DNA of 64,000 bases from Mesorhizobium sp. WSM3860 (GCF_002294995.1 NZ_NSGF01000011.1:62001-126000); one strand, 5' to 3'; positions 8,766 through 18,438 are shown, counted from the stretch's first letter. Program-made: numbers and translations. The notes: generated by a model from the letters alone, not told the origin.

Positions 8766-10856
8766 CTAATTCAGGTAGTAACTGTCCGAGACACTGCTTT
8801 CGAGCGACGTGTAACGGCCGTATCTGGGCAGTTTTGGTTCGTCCACCATCGTCAGGGCAATGCCGGCAAGCTTGGACCGATCGCCAAGATGTCGAATTCC
8901 TTCGGCAACGGCCTCGCGCGAGGTTTCCCGCCACCGCACGACGAAGACGACCTTGTCGACATGCCTGGCCAGGATCGAGGCATCGGCCGCGGGTCCGACG
9001 GGCGGTGCGTCAATGATCACTGTGTCGAATTTTCCCCGAACTTCCTCAAGGAGCGAGCGCATTCGCGCCGACGCAAGAAGGGCAGGCGGGTTGCGGGTTC
9101 TTGCTCCTGCGGGCAACATGGAAATGCCCGAGCGTTCGTCCAGATGTATTGCGTTTGCGGCCTTCACCGGCAACGTCAGGAGATCGACCAATCCGACCTT
9201 GTCAGCCATGCCGAAGAAGTCCGTGGCGGCCGAAAGGCGTAGGTCCGCGTCGATGACCAGAACCCGTTCGCCGTCGGCGGCAGCCGAGCAAGCCAGGCTC
9301 AATGCCAGAGTTGTCTTGCCTTCACCGGGCATCGCCGATGTCACGAGCACCAGGCGCGGCGAACGGTCCAGTTCCGGTGTTGCCTGGATACCCAGGCGAA
9401 GCCGCCGCACCGCTTCGCTGTACCTGGATAGCGGTTTGCGCTCGAGATAGGCGACAGGCTGCGCACGGACGTCTTTCGACCAGCCCGACATCCTTGGCAT
9501 CGACGCAAGAACCGGAACGGCCAATTCCTCCTCGATCTGCTTCTTTGCCATGAAGCCGGAAGCAAAAAGTTCACGCAGAACGGCGCCAGCGCCCCCGAAA
9601 AAGATGCCGAAGACCAAACCCAAAGCCGCAAAAAGGGGCCTGTTTGGGAAGCTTGGCACGCCAGGAACGCTGGCGTCGGTGATTACACGCACGCCGCTGT
9701 TGAGAAGGGTGGATTTCTCCTCGGTGAGCTTGGCGCGTGACAGGAACGTCTCAAAGAGTTCCTTGTTCGCGGCCGCGATCCTCTCCAGATCGCGCAACTG
9801 GACGCCAACCTGACCTTCGATCTCGGATCGATTGGATACCGAGTCCAGGGCGCGAGCCAGAGAAGCCTCCCGAGCTTCGGCAGCGTCGACCTCGTTCTTC
9901 AGATTGCCGATCAGGCGCTGGACTTCGGCTGCGATCTGTCCTTCGATGTCGCGGCGCTCGGCCTGAGCGGACAAGACCTCGGGATGCCGCTCGCCATACT
10001 TCAATTTAAGGTCGGCTTCCCGCCGGGTCACTCCGGAGAGCTGAGCCCTGAGCGCGTTAATCACCACGGACTGCAGCACATCCGGGATCGACTGGATGTC
10101 GCCTCCGGCAGCCTGTACCTTACTAACTTGCTGGTATTGCGAACGTTTCTCGGATAACTCGGCGCGTGCATTGATTAGGGCGACGTTCAACTCGGACAGC
10201 TGCTGGTCAGTCAAGCTGCCCGCCTGCGTCGCCACTAAATTGTGATCGATCCGAAACTTCTGGACAGCTTGTTCCGAACGGCTGAGCTCTGCTCGCAGAT
10301 ACGCGGCCCGATCGCTGAGCCATGAGGAGGCCTTTTGCACCCCTTCGTAACGGGACCTTATTCGATCTGCCACATAGGCCTGGGCAATCGCGTTCGCGAG
10401 CGATGCCGCTTTTTGCGGATCGTAGGCGCCTACATCAAGCTCAATGACGTTGCCAAGCCCGACGCGCGACACTCCCAGCGCGCTCTGGAGCCATATCAAT
10501 GCCCCGGGTCCTATCTTGGGGTCTTCCGTCAGCTTTTGGCTGTCGACGACCTGCTGAAGAAGTGACGCAGACCTCAAGACAGCGATCTGACTTTCAATGA
10601 ATGTTGGATTGTCAGAAAAATCAGAATTGGAGTAATCCTGTGGAGTCATGTAGTCGATCGGAGCGTCAAGTAATATCTGAGAAACTCCCGTGTATGTTGG
10701 CGGGAGAATATATGCGGCAGCCATAAACAGAGAAAAAGTGATGACGGCAATTCCGCACACCACTTTCCATCGGCGAAGGAAAAAATCGAAGACTTCCCTG
10801 ACGTCGAGCGGCAGGAATTCCCGGATCATCATCGGATTGTCAGTTGGACTTGCCAT
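8766..10856 (-). CDS. exoP: ExoP/Wzc-like polysaccharide co-polymerase and tyrosine autokinase
   Basis: Inner-membrane chain-length regulator with a cytoplasmic BY-kinase domain. 696 aa: a Wzz domain with TM1 (32-50), a periplasmic coiled coil (about 160-390), a proline-rich stretch (PGVPSFPNRP) before TM2 (407-427), then the kinase with Walker A SAMPGEGKTT (507-516), Walker A' VLVIDADLR (533-541) and Walker B FDTVIIDAPP (610-619). The C-terminal tail carries the tyrosine cluster Y679, Y682, Y693, Y694, expected autophosphorylation sites. ATG 10856 has GAGGA seven bases upstream. It is the first gene of the minus-strand locus, so the promoter should lie in 10857-11266. It partners the ExoF-like protein at 3260. 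Confidence 0.9.
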   Translation of the reverse strand: MASPTDNPMMIREFLPLDVREVFDFFLRRWKVVCGIAVITFSLFMAAAYILPPTYTGVSQILLDAPIDYMTPQDYSNSDFSDNPTFIESQIAVLRSASLLQQVVDSQKLTEDPKIGPGALIWLQSALGVSRVGLGNVIELDVGAYDPQKAASLANAIAQAYVADRIRSRYEGVQKASSWLSDRAAYLRAELSRSEQAVQKFRIDHNLVATQAGSLTDQQLSELNVALINARAELSEKRSQYQQVSKVQAAGGDIQSIPDVLQSVVINALRAQLSGVTRREADLKLKYGERHPEVLSAQAERRDIEGQIAAEVQRLIGNLKNEVDAAEAREASLARALDSVSNRSEIEGQVGVQLRDLERIAAANKELFETFLSRAKLTEEKSTLLNSGVRVITDASVPGVPSFPNRPLFAALGLVFGIFFGGAGAVLRELFASGFMAKKQIEEELAVPVLASMPRMSGWSKDVRAQPVAYLERKPLSRYSEAVRRLRLGIQATPELDRSPRLVLVTSAMPGEGKTTLALSLACSAAADGERVLVIDADLRLSAATDFFGMADKVGLVDLLTLPVKAANAIHLDERSGISMLPAGARTRNPPALLASARMRSLLEEVRGKFDTVIIDAPPVGPAADASILARHVDKVVFVVRWRETSREAVAEGIRHLGDRSKLAGIALTMVDEPKLPRYGRYTSLESSVSDSYYLN

Positions 10857-11266
10857 TTCCGAATCCTCACGATCGACAGCACAACTCCCAGCCCTTCAGC
10901 GTCGGCTGAATGGCGTTCATTCAAAAATGGGTCGGGCAGCTAGCTGTTATGCGCTCTCAAACGCATGAAACGTAAGGGTTGGTGTCCCGCCGACATGTCC
11001 AAATCGCTCTTCTGCGCCCACTCACCGATCGCGTCACCGGTAAGGCAGAAACATATCAGCTTCGCGGACATCGCCGCCATTACCATTATTGAGTAGTAAC
11101 TCGGCTAAAGGTCGATCTGGTCTACCCCGTATGCCTCTCCGAGCTTTAGGAAGTCGCCGAGACACCTTCCTCTCGCGCTTCAGGGAGGTCTACTACAACG
11201 CTACGATCGTCAAGGATGCTCCTGACGATGAGAGAAGCGGGCGGCCTCGGCAGTTCTGAGGTTGAC
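10857..11266. other. Divergent intergenic region upstream of the exoP-like gene
   Basis: 410 bp between the exoP-like gene and the divergent membrane-protein gene. It must hold the promoters of both, and it is visibly less GC-rich than the genes around it (for example around 11060-11110). Short ORFs exist in it but none has a convincing ribosome site or protein-like composition. I could not identify a specific operator. Confidence 0.5.
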
Positions 11267-11824
11267 ATGGACACTTACAGCGAAGTCGTTCCGCGGTTTG
11301 CAGGTTGGATGGTCGACGGTCCCGGGGTCATTCTTCTGCTGGCGGCAACCCTGCCGCTGATGCTTCTTCTTAAGGGCCGGCCGCTGGGCTACGGGACCCT
11401 TGCCGTCATTGTCGGCACTGTCACGTTGACATTGTTGGGTATCGAGAATTGGGCGGGAGCGGTCGCCGCCCTTCTCGCCTATTGCGTCCTGGTTTCGTTG
11501 GCCTTGCTTTCCACCTGGAGGCGTCTGAAGCAAATCGAGGACCGCCTCGCATTGGTCGCCTCGGCAATAGACGGCCTGGAAGTCGCCGAGGAGCGGCGAC
11601 AGACCTACAGCGTCAGGCGCTCGCGCCGGAAGCCGGAAGCCGGAGCAATGGTGCAAACCGTCGCGGTCGGCGCGACGGACAGTCCAGGAGGCGAGACGCG
11701 ATATATCCCAGGACCGCCGTGGCAAGAGCTGCAAGCGCCCGGTCCGCGACCGGAATCCGCGGCTCCGGCGTCAACGCAATCGGCAGGACACAGTTTTGCC
11801 TCATCGTCGGGTCGGAGTCCCTGA
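11267..11824 (+). CDS. Small membrane protein of unknown function
   Basis: Unrecognised 185-aa protein. The ATG at 11267 (MDTYSEVVPRFAG) follows GAGG; an in-frame ATG at 11216 is less likely. Three hydrophobic segments are visible (about residues 16-32, 37-55 and 60-77), followed by a short amphipathic coil (RRLKQIEDRLALVASAIDGLE) and a long Arg/Pro/Ala-rich, probably disordered C-terminal tail. The pattern of hydrophobic segments, then a coil, and good GC3 support it being real and on the plus strand. It is divergent from the exopolysaccharide operon, and its role is unknown. Confidence 0.6.
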   Translation: MDTYSEVVPRFAGWMVDGPGVILLLAATLPLMLLLKGRPLGYGTLAVIVGTVTLTLLGIENWAGAVAALLAYCVLVSLALLSTWRRLKQIEDRLALVASAIDGLEVAEERRQTYSVRRSRRKPEAGAMVQTVAVGATDSPGGETRYIPGPPWQELQAPGPRPESAAPASTQSAGHSFASSSGRSP

Positions 11825-12315
11825 CGACAAATTTCAAAGACAAGGATCTTCGGTTAGTCGGCGGCAGGTCCTCGGGCAACTTATCCGGGCCGTGTCTCAG
11901 CAGCGCGGTTCGACTTTTCACTGCAGCCCCAGCGTCGCGCATAATGTCGTTGCTCCGACGAGATACTGCCGGCCTCCCCGCCGGGATCTTTGCGATGGCG
12001 CAGCCGACACTGTCCGGCGCCGTATGCGCATGATCGGTACATCGGGGTTGCATTTCGACGGCATGCGGGCACGCCGCGACATGCTGCCCGACGTCGGTGC
12101 GGCACGATCTATTGTTCCGAAGTCATCGTGGTTCCAAGCCAAATCTCTGCCGCCTGCACCGATTCCTTCCACCAAGGATGTAGGGCTGTACCAAAAGGTG
12201 GTATACTGCGCTGCTATTCGGATGAGGTGACAGATGGAACTTTTTGTCTAGTCGATAGTTTGCATCTACAGGTTGACCCGGGGGGGTGAATCACGGGCTG
12301 GGCTATTCAGGGGCG
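11825..12315. other. Intergenic region upstream of the Crp/Fnr gene
   Basis: 491 bp with no ORF I would support; overlapping arginine-rich frames on both strands look like GC-driven shadows. A short dyad TACCA-N5-TGGTA lies at 12189-12203 and an AT-rich patch (tgcatcta) near 12261. These could belong to the promoter of the downstream regulator. Confidence 0.4.
12189..12203. promoter_or_regulatory. Short inverted repeat upstream of the Crp/Fnr gene
   Basis: TACCA-aaagg-TGGTA, a perfect 5-bp inverted repeat 113 bp before the preferred start of the regulator. It could be an operator, but such a short dyad can arise by chance. Confidence 0.25.
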
Positions 12316-13020
12316 ATGAACCTATCAAAGCAAGTTGGATTAGTGAGAGGAACCACGCTTGCTGACGCAAGCTGGGCAAAGGGGATTTCTATACTGCCAG
12401 GAGCCGTGCGCCGCACCTATGCGGCCAACACGACCATTGCAGGCGAATATCACACCAAGCCCTCTATCCTGATCATGATCGCCGGCTGGGCGGCATTGGC
12501 CAAGACATTGCCAAATGGCTCACGTCTCATCGTCGATTTTGCGCTTCCTCGCGAAATTGCGGTGATCGAGTTCGCCGGAAAGGCGGGCGATACGGTGACG
12601 GCCCTGTCGGACGTCACAGCAATTGAGCTCGCGGGCCCCGTCCGTACATGTTCCTCGCGTTATCCGCAGTCCATCTGCGAAGCGATCCTGCGGGCTGAGG
12701 CGGATCGATATTCAAGGGTTGCGGAACACCTGGCAAGCGTCAGTAGAAGGGGAGCCGTTGAGCGCACGGCCCATTTTCTTCTCGAACTGGCCTGCCGCTC
12801 ACATCGATCGGCAACGAGCTATCCGGACCGCTTTGAATGCCCGCTGACCCAGGGCGAACTGGCTGACGCATTGGGACTTTCGGCTGTGCATGTGAGTCGC
12901 GTGTTGAAAACGTTGCGACAGACCGCCCTGGCCTCATTCCGGTACGGCGTCGTCGAGTTGCATGATCTTCCGGGACTTATCAAAACAGCCGGATTTGATC
13001 GGTCCTACATTTCGAGCTGA
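12316..13020 (+). CDS. Crp/Fnr-family transcriptional regulator
   Basis: DNA-binding regulator. 234 aa from ATG 12316 (MNLSKQVGLV); an in-frame GTG at 12286 would add 10 residues. AGGGG sits close to the ATG, so the start is tentative. The N-terminal half resembles a cyclic-nucleotide-type beta-roll but lacks a recognisable cAMP-binding or Fe-S cysteine motif. The C-terminal half has the helix-turn-helix LTQGELADALGLSAVHVSRV, typical of Fnr/FixK-like proteins. Its target may be the adjacent exopolysaccharide locus, but this is inferred only from position. It converges on the 3-hydroxyacyl-CoA dehydrogenase gene. Confidence 0.8.
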   Translation: MNLSKQVGLVRGTTLADASWAKGISILPGAVRRTYAANTTIAGEYHTKPSILIMIAGWAALAKTLPNGSRLIVDFALPREIAVIEFAGKAGDTVTALSDVTAIELAGPVRTCSSRYPQSICEAILRAEADRYSRVAEHLASVSRRGAVERTAHFLLELACRSHRSATSYPDRFECPLTQGELADALGLSAVHVSRVLKTLRQTALASFRYGVVELHDLPGLIKTAGFDRSYISS

Positions 13021-13045
13021 TGCAAGGCGCTCAGGCCTGGCACGG

Positions 13046-13073
13046 GCAGTTCAGCGCGGAAGTGCCGAACTGC
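13046..13073. terminator. Hairpin between convergent genes
   Basis: Perfect 7-bp stem GCAGTTC...GAACTGC between the ends of the Crp/Fnr gene and the 3-hydroxyacyl-CoA dehydrogenase gene. There is no T-tract on either side, so it may be a weak or Rho-assisted terminator. Confidence 0.35.
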
Positions 13074-13108
13074 TCAACCATTGGGGCAAATCTCTCCTTC
13101 CGGTCAGC

Positions 13109-14644
13109 CTATTCTTCCAGCGCAAGCCCCAATTCGGCGCGCCGTCGCAGCCAAAGACTTGCGCGGTAGCGAGGATCCCGGGTGCGGTCATGGATCGTAT
13201 CCAGGATGCGCAGAATGCGGGCAGGGCCGAGCATGTTGCCCCACTCAAGCGGTCCGTGAGGATAGCCGAGTCCCAGCCGCACGGCGGCGTCTACATCCGC
13301 CGCCGATGCAATCTTTTGCTCGACGATCTCGCTGCCGATATTGACGATCATCGCGACGACGCGCTGGCAGACCGCGCCGCAACTGTCGCTGACCAAGGAC
13401 GCCTTTCGGCCGGCGCCTTTGGCAAGCGCGAGGGCGGCGCTCCTGGCCTTGTCGGATGTCGCCGCCGACGCGACGAGCGTGACGTGGCGGTCCAGGCCGA
13501 AATAGGGATCGAACCCGACGCATAGGGAAGGCGAGAGGCCGAGACGGGTCGCGGCGCCGGCGACATCGTGCCCCTCCAACCCTACGAGGATGAGGCCCTC
13601 CCGCCCTGGCGTCTGATCCTGGGGACCGCAGACAGCGGCGCCGGCCGACGCGACCAGTTCCTGCATTTCGCCGGTGTCATTGTCGGCCAGAACGGTGACG
13701 CTGTCCGGAATCCTGGAGACCTCCGCCGGTTGTGTCGATGCGGGCGGAACGACTTGCCGGTTGCCATCGTAGGCATAGAACCCCCGTCCGGTCTTGCGCC
13801 CGAGCAGGCCCGCCGCCACACGCTGCGCCGCGATGACGGAAGGGCGGTAGCGCGGATCCTGATAGAATTGGTTGTAGACACCTTCCATCACCGGGTGTGA
13901 GACATCGAGCCCGGTGAGGTCCATCAATTCGAAGGGGCCCATCCTGAAGCCGGCGGCGTCGCGCAGGATCGCATCGATCTCGGCGATCGAGGCCACGCCC
14001 TCCCGCAGCATCGCCAGGGCCTCGGTGCCGAAGGCGCGGCCGGCGTGATTGACGATAAAGCCGGGCGTGTCGCTGGCGACAACGGGCCGATGGCCGAAGC
14101 GGGCCGCAAGCTCGACCAGCGTGCGCTCGACCTCAGGCGCAGTGTGAGCTCCTGAGATGACCTCGACCAGTTTCATCACGGGCACGGGATTGAAGAAATG
14201 GTAGCCTGCAATCCGCTCAGGCCGCTTTGCCGCGGAAGCGATCGCCGTGACCGACAGCGAAGAGGTATTGGTCGCGATGATGGCGTCCGGCCTGACGATT
14301 GTCTCCAGCGCCTCGATGAGCTGACGTTTGGGTTCGAGACGCTCGACAATGGCTTCCACCACCAGATCGGCGCCTGCCAGTCGCTCAAATGTTTCAGCTG
14401 GTTCGATACGGGCCAGCAGCTTCTCGACCACCTCCGTGCCGACTTTGCCGGCGGCTGCCCTGGCGCGCTGACGCGACGCGATTTGCTCGACGGCCGCCGC
14501 CGCCTTTCCGGGGGCATCATCGACCATCGTCACATCGATGCCTGCCGCCGCCAGGACCTCCGCTATGCCGGAACCCATCACCCCGGCGCCTACGACACCG
14601 GCTTTCTCGATCCGACTGGTGGACTCCCCGCCCGCGCCTGCCAA
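13109..14644 (-). CDS. 3-hydroxyacyl-CoA dehydrogenase (PaaH-like)
   Basis: NAD-dependent oxidation of 3-hydroxyacyl-CoA to 3-oxoacyl-CoA. About 511 aa: a Rossmann domain with KAGVVGAGVMGSGIAEVLA near the N-terminus, the family segments TNTSSLSVTAIAS and GYHFFNPVPVMKLVEV, then two C-terminal dimerisation-type domains (DTPGFIVNHAGRA and GFRMGPFELMDLTG; a second copy with LGYPHGPLEWGN), as in PaaH/PaaC of about 500 aa. The frame is open far upstream, but the likely start is TTG at 14644. AAGGGG lies seven bases before it, and it begins right after the stop of the hydratase gene, so translation is probably coupled. No other phenylacetate genes are present, so the true acyl substrate is unknown. 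Confidence 0.88.
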   Translation of the reverse strand: MAGAGGESTSRIEKAGVVGAGVMGSGIAEVLAAAGIDVTMVDDAPGKAAAAVEQIASRQRARAAAGKVGTEVVEKLLARIEPAETFERLAGADLVVEAIVERLEPKRQLIEALETIVRPDAIIATNTSSLSVTAIASAAKRPERIAGYHFFNPVPVMKLVEVISGAHTAPEVERTLVELAARFGHRPVVASDTPGFIVNHAGRAFGTEALAMLREGVASIAEIDAILRDAAGFRMGPFELMDLTGLDVSHPVMEGVYNQFYQDPRYRPSVIAAQRVAAGLLGRKTGRGFYAYDGNRQVVPPASTQPAEVSRIPDSVTVLADNDTGEMQELVASAGAAVCGPQDQTPGREGLILVGLEGHDVAGAATRLGLSPSLCVGFDPYFGLDRHVTLVASAATSDKARSAALALAKGAGRKASLVSDSCGAVCQRVVAMIVNIGSEIVEQKIASAADVDAAVRLGLGYPHGPLEWGNMLGPARILRILDTIHDRTRDPRYRASLWLRRRAELGLALEE

Positions 14645-14645
14645 G

Positions 14646-15434
14646 TCAGCGCCCCTTGAACGAGGGTCTGCGCTTCTCCAGGAAGGCGGCAATGCCCTCC
14701 TGTTTGTCCGCCGTATCGAAAAGCAGCTGGAAGGCTTTGCGTTCCAGCCTGAGCGCGGTTTCCAGCGGAGCGTCCTCGCCGTTGACGACCGCCTCCTTGA
14801 TTTGCTCGACGGCCAGCGGGGGAAGACGGCCGATCCTCTCAGCGATTTGCAGCGCTTGCGGCAGGGCCTGGCCCTCATCCGTCAGGGTGCTGACCAAGCC
14901 GGCACGCTCGGCATCCTCGGCCGAAAACATGTCGCCGGTGAGAAGGAGCATCAGCGTCTTGTATTTGCCGATTGCCCTTAGCAGTCGCTGGGTGCCGCCG
15001 GCGCCCGGCATCAAGCCGAGCTTGACTTCCGGCTGACCAAAAGTGGCGGTGCGCGCGGCGACGATGATGTCGGCGTGCATGGCAAGCTCGCACCCGCCGC
15101 CCAGCGCGAAGCCCTCGACGGCGGCAATGACCGGCTTCGGGCACCTGGCGATCGCGTCCCAGTAGCGGTGGGTGCGCTGCAGAAGCACGTCGGCCGAGCC
15201 CAGTTTTTCAAACGCTTTTATGTCGGCTCCTGCAGCGAAGTTGCCGCCGCGCCCAGCAATGACGATCGAACGGATGGCCGTGTCCTCGGAAAAGCCTGCC
15301 ACGGCGGCGGCCAGCTTCTCCCGCACTTCGAGATTGAGCGCATTGCGCGCCTCGGGACGATTGATTTCGACCAGCCCCACATTCTGGACAGGGCGGCTCT
15401 CGACGACAACGAGGGATTCGCGCGTGGAACTCAT
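14646..15434 (-). CDS. Enoyl-CoA hydratase/isomerase (PaaF-like)
   Basis: Crotonase-fold enzyme that hydrates 2-enoyl-CoA. 262 aa. The oxyanion-hole segment is GGNFAAGADIKAF. The two catalytic glutamates are expected in ALGGGCELAMHAD (about 112-124) and in FGQPEVKLGLMPGAGGTQRL. The C-terminal part ends in EGIAAFLEKRRPSFKGR, typical of the family. The next gene starts immediately after its stop codon, so this and the 3-hydroxyacyl-CoA dehydrogenase form a two-gene beta-oxidation-like operon. ATG 15434 is chosen; no better upstream start is seen. Confidence 0.9.
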   Translation of the reverse strand: MSSTRESLVVVESRPVQNVGLVEINRPEARNALNLEVREKLAAAVAGFSEDTAIRSIVIAGRGGNFAAGADIKAFEKLGSADVLLQRTHRYWDAIARCPKPVIAAVEGFALGGGCELAMHADIIVAARTATFGQPEVKLGLMPGAGGTQRLLRAIGKYKTLMLLLTGDMFSAEDAERAGLVSTLTDEGQALPQALQIAERIGRLPPLAVEQIKEAVVNGEDAPLETALRLERKAFQLLFDTADKQEGIAAFLEKRRPSFKGR

Positions 15435-15595
15435 TTCGTGCTGAGGAATCTGACAGAGAAATTTAGTTTCATACCCGAACTATGGTCAGCAGCTACGAAG
15501 CCCGCAAGGGTATTGTTCAACGCGGCCGGTGCGATCGGGGGAGGTCCGCAGGCCGGTGCCGGCTTGCCGGCGTCATGTTCGATGCGTTCTATCGA

Positions 15596-16714
15596 TTAGC
15601 GCTGCTCCAGCAAGATGCGCGTCACATGCTCGGCGATTGCCAGGCTCGATGTCAGCCCGGGACTTTCGATGCCAAATAAATTGACCAGTCCCGCAATGCC
15701 GTGGACCACGGCATCCTGGATGACGAAGTCGCTGTTGGCCTCACCCGGGCCGGAAAGTTTCGGCCGGATGCCGCTATAGGCCGGCTGCAGGCTGTCGTCG
15801 GCCAGTTCCGGCCAGTATTTGCGGATTTCACTGTAAAAGCGGGTGCCGCGTGCCGGGTCGACGCGGTAGTCGAGCGCATCGGTCCACTCGACGTCAGGCC
15901 CAAAGCGCGCCGTGCCGCCAAGGTCGAGCGTCAGATGGACGCCGAGCCCGCCGGGCTCCGGCACGGGATAGATGAGGTGCGAGAAGGGCGCTCGCGTCGC
16001 CACTGAGAAATAGTTGCCTTTGGCGTAGCGAAGCTCGGGCAGGAACTGTCGGTCGAATCCTGCAATCGAGCCGGCAAGCGCGACAGCGCCGAGGCCCGCC
16101 GCATTGACGAGCCGCGATGTCGCGATCTCGAAGTCTTCGCCGCTCCCCGTGTTGGTCGTCTGGAGAACGATGCGGTCGGCTTCGATCCGGCCCGACACGA
16201 CGCGGGTGTTGAGCGACAGCATCGCACCACCTCTCTCGGCGTCGCCGAGCAGCGCGAGCATCAGCGCGTGGCTGTCGATGATGCCAGTGGAGGGCGAAAG
16301 CAGGGCAGCGGTGCAATGCAGCGCCGGCTCCAGCGCGTGAGCCTCGGCGGCGGAGAGGAAGCGCAAGTCACGGACACCGCAGACCGCGGCATTGGCTCGA
16401 ATGTTAGCAAGCACCGGCTCCTGCGCATCATCGGTCGCGACGATCAGCTTGCCGCAGCGCCGGTGCGGGATCGAGCGCTCGGCGCAGTAGCGATAGAGCA
16501 TCTCGCGTCCGGCAACGGCGAACCGGGCCTTCAGCGATCCTTGCGGGTAATAGATGCCGGCATGGATGACTTCCGAATTGCGCGAGCTTGTTTCGGTGCC
16601 GATGGCATCCGCCGCTTCGATGATCAGCGCACCCAAACCTTGCGCCGCGAGGCTGCGCGCGATCGCGAGGCCGATGACGCCAGCCCCGGCGATCACGCAG
16701 TCAACCTGTTCCAT
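15596..16714 (-). CDS. FAD-dependent oxidoreductase, L-2-hydroxyglutarate oxidase (LhgO)-like
   Basis: DAO-fold flavoprotein. 372 aa from ATG 16714 (MEQVDCVIAGAGVIGLAIA), placing the FAD-binding GxGxxG motif at the very N-terminus as usual; a frame 16 residues longer exists. GTETSSRNSEVIHAGIYYP and KARFAVAGREMLYRYC are characteristic of LhgO/YgaF-like enzymes. The C-terminal FGIESPGLTSSLAIAEHV closes the FAD site. LhgO oxidises L-2-hydroxyglutarate to 2-oxoglutarate and passes electrons to the quinone pool; the substrate here is not proven. It is divergent from the class III aminotransferase, with 269 bp between them. Confidence 0.8.
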   Translation of the reverse strand: MEQVDCVIAGAGVIGLAIARSLAAQGLGALIIEAADAIGTETSSRNSEVIHAGIYYPQGSLKARFAVAGREMLYRYCAERSIPHRRCGKLIVATDDAQEPVLANIRANAAVCGVRDLRFLSAAEAHALEPALHCTAALLSPSTGIIDSHALMLALLGDAERGGAMLSLNTRVVSGRIEADRIVLQTTNTGSGEDFEIATSRLVNAAGLGAVALAGSIAGFDRQFLPELRYAKGNYFSVATRAPFSHLIYPVPEPGGLGVHLTLDLGGTARFGPDVEWTDALDYRVDPARGTRFYSEIRKYWPELADDSLQPAYSGIRPKLSGPGEANSDFVIQDAVVHGIAGLVNLFGIESPGLTSSLAIAEHVTRILLEQR

Positions 16715-16983
16715 GCCCAGTCCATTCGGTTGCGCGAGCGGCGCCTCACAGCCCTTTCTCAAGGATCATTTGCCTGTTGTCCATTGCTGTAAGGCCGATG
16801 ATGTGCCGCGCCGCGGCTTCCGAGATCGACCATGCGCCGGGATTCCTATGGCGCTATCGATCCTGACAGGGCGGCTCTTGCGGCGTGAGCCCGCAATGAT
16901 GCATCACCACGAGGTCAGATTTCGGACTTCTCGACAAGCGAGATGGTCCTACCTTTGCTTGCACTCGCAGACAGGAAGCCATC

Positions 16984-18360
16984 ATGGACGCCAGCCCGAA
17001 TTCCCCTGAAGCCCGCGATATCCGCTACCACATGCATGCCTACACCAACGCCCGCAAGCATCAGGAAACGGGTCCGCTCGTCATCGAAAAGGGCGACGGC
17101 GTCTATGTCGAGGACATTGCCGGCAACCGCTATATCGAGGCGATGGCGGGCCTGTGGAGCGTCGCCGTCGGCTTCTCGGAAAAGCGACTGGTCGAGGCGG
17201 CCACGCGGCAGATGTCGAAGCTGCCCTTCTATCACGATTTCGGTTCGAAGGCGCATTCGCCGCTGATCGATCTGGCGGAGAAGCTGGTGCAGATGGCGCC
17301 GGTGGCGATGAGCAAGGCCTATTTCACCAATTCGGGCTCGGAGGCCAACGACACGGCGATCAAGATGATCTGGTACCGGTCGAACGCGCTCGGCCAGCCG
17401 GCGCGCAAGAAGATCATCAGCCGCAAGCGCGGCTATCATGGCGTCACCATCGCATCCGCAAGCCTGACCGGGCTGCCGAACAATCATCTGTCTTTCGACC
17501 TGCCGATCGCCAATGTCGTGCACACCTCGACGCCGCACCATTGGCGCGACGCCGAGCCTGGCGAAAGCGAGGAGCAGTTTTCCAGCCGTCTGGCCGATGA
17601 CCTGGAAAAGCTGATCCTCGCAGAGGGGCCGGAAACCATCGCCGCCTTGATCGGCGAGCCGATCATGGGCGCCGGCGGTGTCGTCGTTCCGCCCGCCGGC
17701 TATTGGGAAAAAATCCAGGCGGTGCTGTCGAAATACGACATCCTTTTAGTGGCCGACGAGGTGATCTGCGGCTTCGGCCGGACCGGGGAGATGTTCGGCT
17801 CGCAGACCTTTGGCATCAAGCCGGACATCATGGTGTTGTCCAAGCAGATTTCGTCGTCATACCTGCCGATCTCGGCGCTGCTGATCAACGATCGTGTGTT
17901 CGAGCCGATCGCCGACGAGAGCGATCGCATCGGCACTTTCGGCCACGGTTTCACCGGCGGCGGCCATCCTGTGGCCGCTGCCGTCGCGCTCGAAAACATC
18001 AAGCTGATCGAGGAGCGCGACCTTGTCGGCAATGCGCGCAAGGTCGGCGCGCATTTGCAGGCCAGGCTGCGCAAGCTCGGTTCCCATCCGCTGGTGGGCG
18101 AGGTGCGTGGCGTCGGCCTGATCGCCGCCGTCGAGCTGGTCGCCGACAAGGCGAGCAAGGCGCCATGGGGCAAGCCTGCCGCTCTCGGTGCGCTGGTCAA
18201 TGGCTACATGCAGCAGAACGGCGTGATCTCGCGCAACATGGGCGATGCGATCGCTTTCTGTCCGCCGCTGATCATTACCGAGGCTCAGGTCGACGCTGTG
18301 GTCGACGCGTTCGAACGGTCGCTCGAGGCCGCGCTGCCGCAGGTTCGGCCACAGGACTGA
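16984..18360 (+). CDS. Class III (omega) aminotransferase, PLP-dependent
   Basis: Cytoplasmic transaminase moving an amino group, often a terminal one, to pyruvate or another oxo acid. 458 aa. The PLP lysine is K287 in VLSKQISSSYLP; the cofactor aspartate is D258 in LLVADEVICGFGRTG; the substrate/PLP loop is TNSGSEANDTAIK near 115-127; and the C-terminal FGHGFTGGGHPVA is family-typical. AGGAAG precedes ATG 16984. It resembles putrescine-, taurine- and beta-alanine-type enzymes; the substrate cannot be fixed. No partner gene follows on the plus strand. Confidence 0.88.
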   Translation: MDASPNSPEARDIRYHMHAYTNARKHQETGPLVIEKGDGVYVEDIAGNRYIEAMAGLWSVAVGFSEKRLVEAATRQMSKLPFYHDFGSKAHSPLIDLAEKLVQMAPVAMSKAYFTNSGSEANDTAIKMIWYRSNALGQPARKKIISRKRGYHGVTIASASLTGLPNNHLSFDLPIANVVHTSTPHHWRDAEPGESEEQFSSRLADDLEKLILAEGPETIAALIGEPIMGAGGVVVPPAGYWEKIQAVLSKYDILLVADEVICGFGRTGEMFGSQTFGIKPDIMVLSKQISSSYLPISALLINDRVFEPIADESDRIGTFGHGFTGGGHPVAAAVALENIKLIEERDLVGNARKVGAHLQARLRKLGSHPLVGEVRGVGLIAAVELVADKASKAPWGKPAALGALVNGYMQQNGVISRNMGDAIAFCPPLIITEAQVDAVVDAFERSLEAALPQVRPQD

Positions 18361-18438
18361 ACCATCGATTGCCATGGGAGCGCCTTGTCGGCTGAGTCAG
18401 GTCGGCATTTCCGAGCTGACCTGCTTGCAAGGCATCGG

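Noticed and set aside
11796..12230. Possible gene between the membrane protein and the Crp/Fnr gene
   Set aside because: Overlapping low-quality frames on both strands, no ribosome site, atypical composition.
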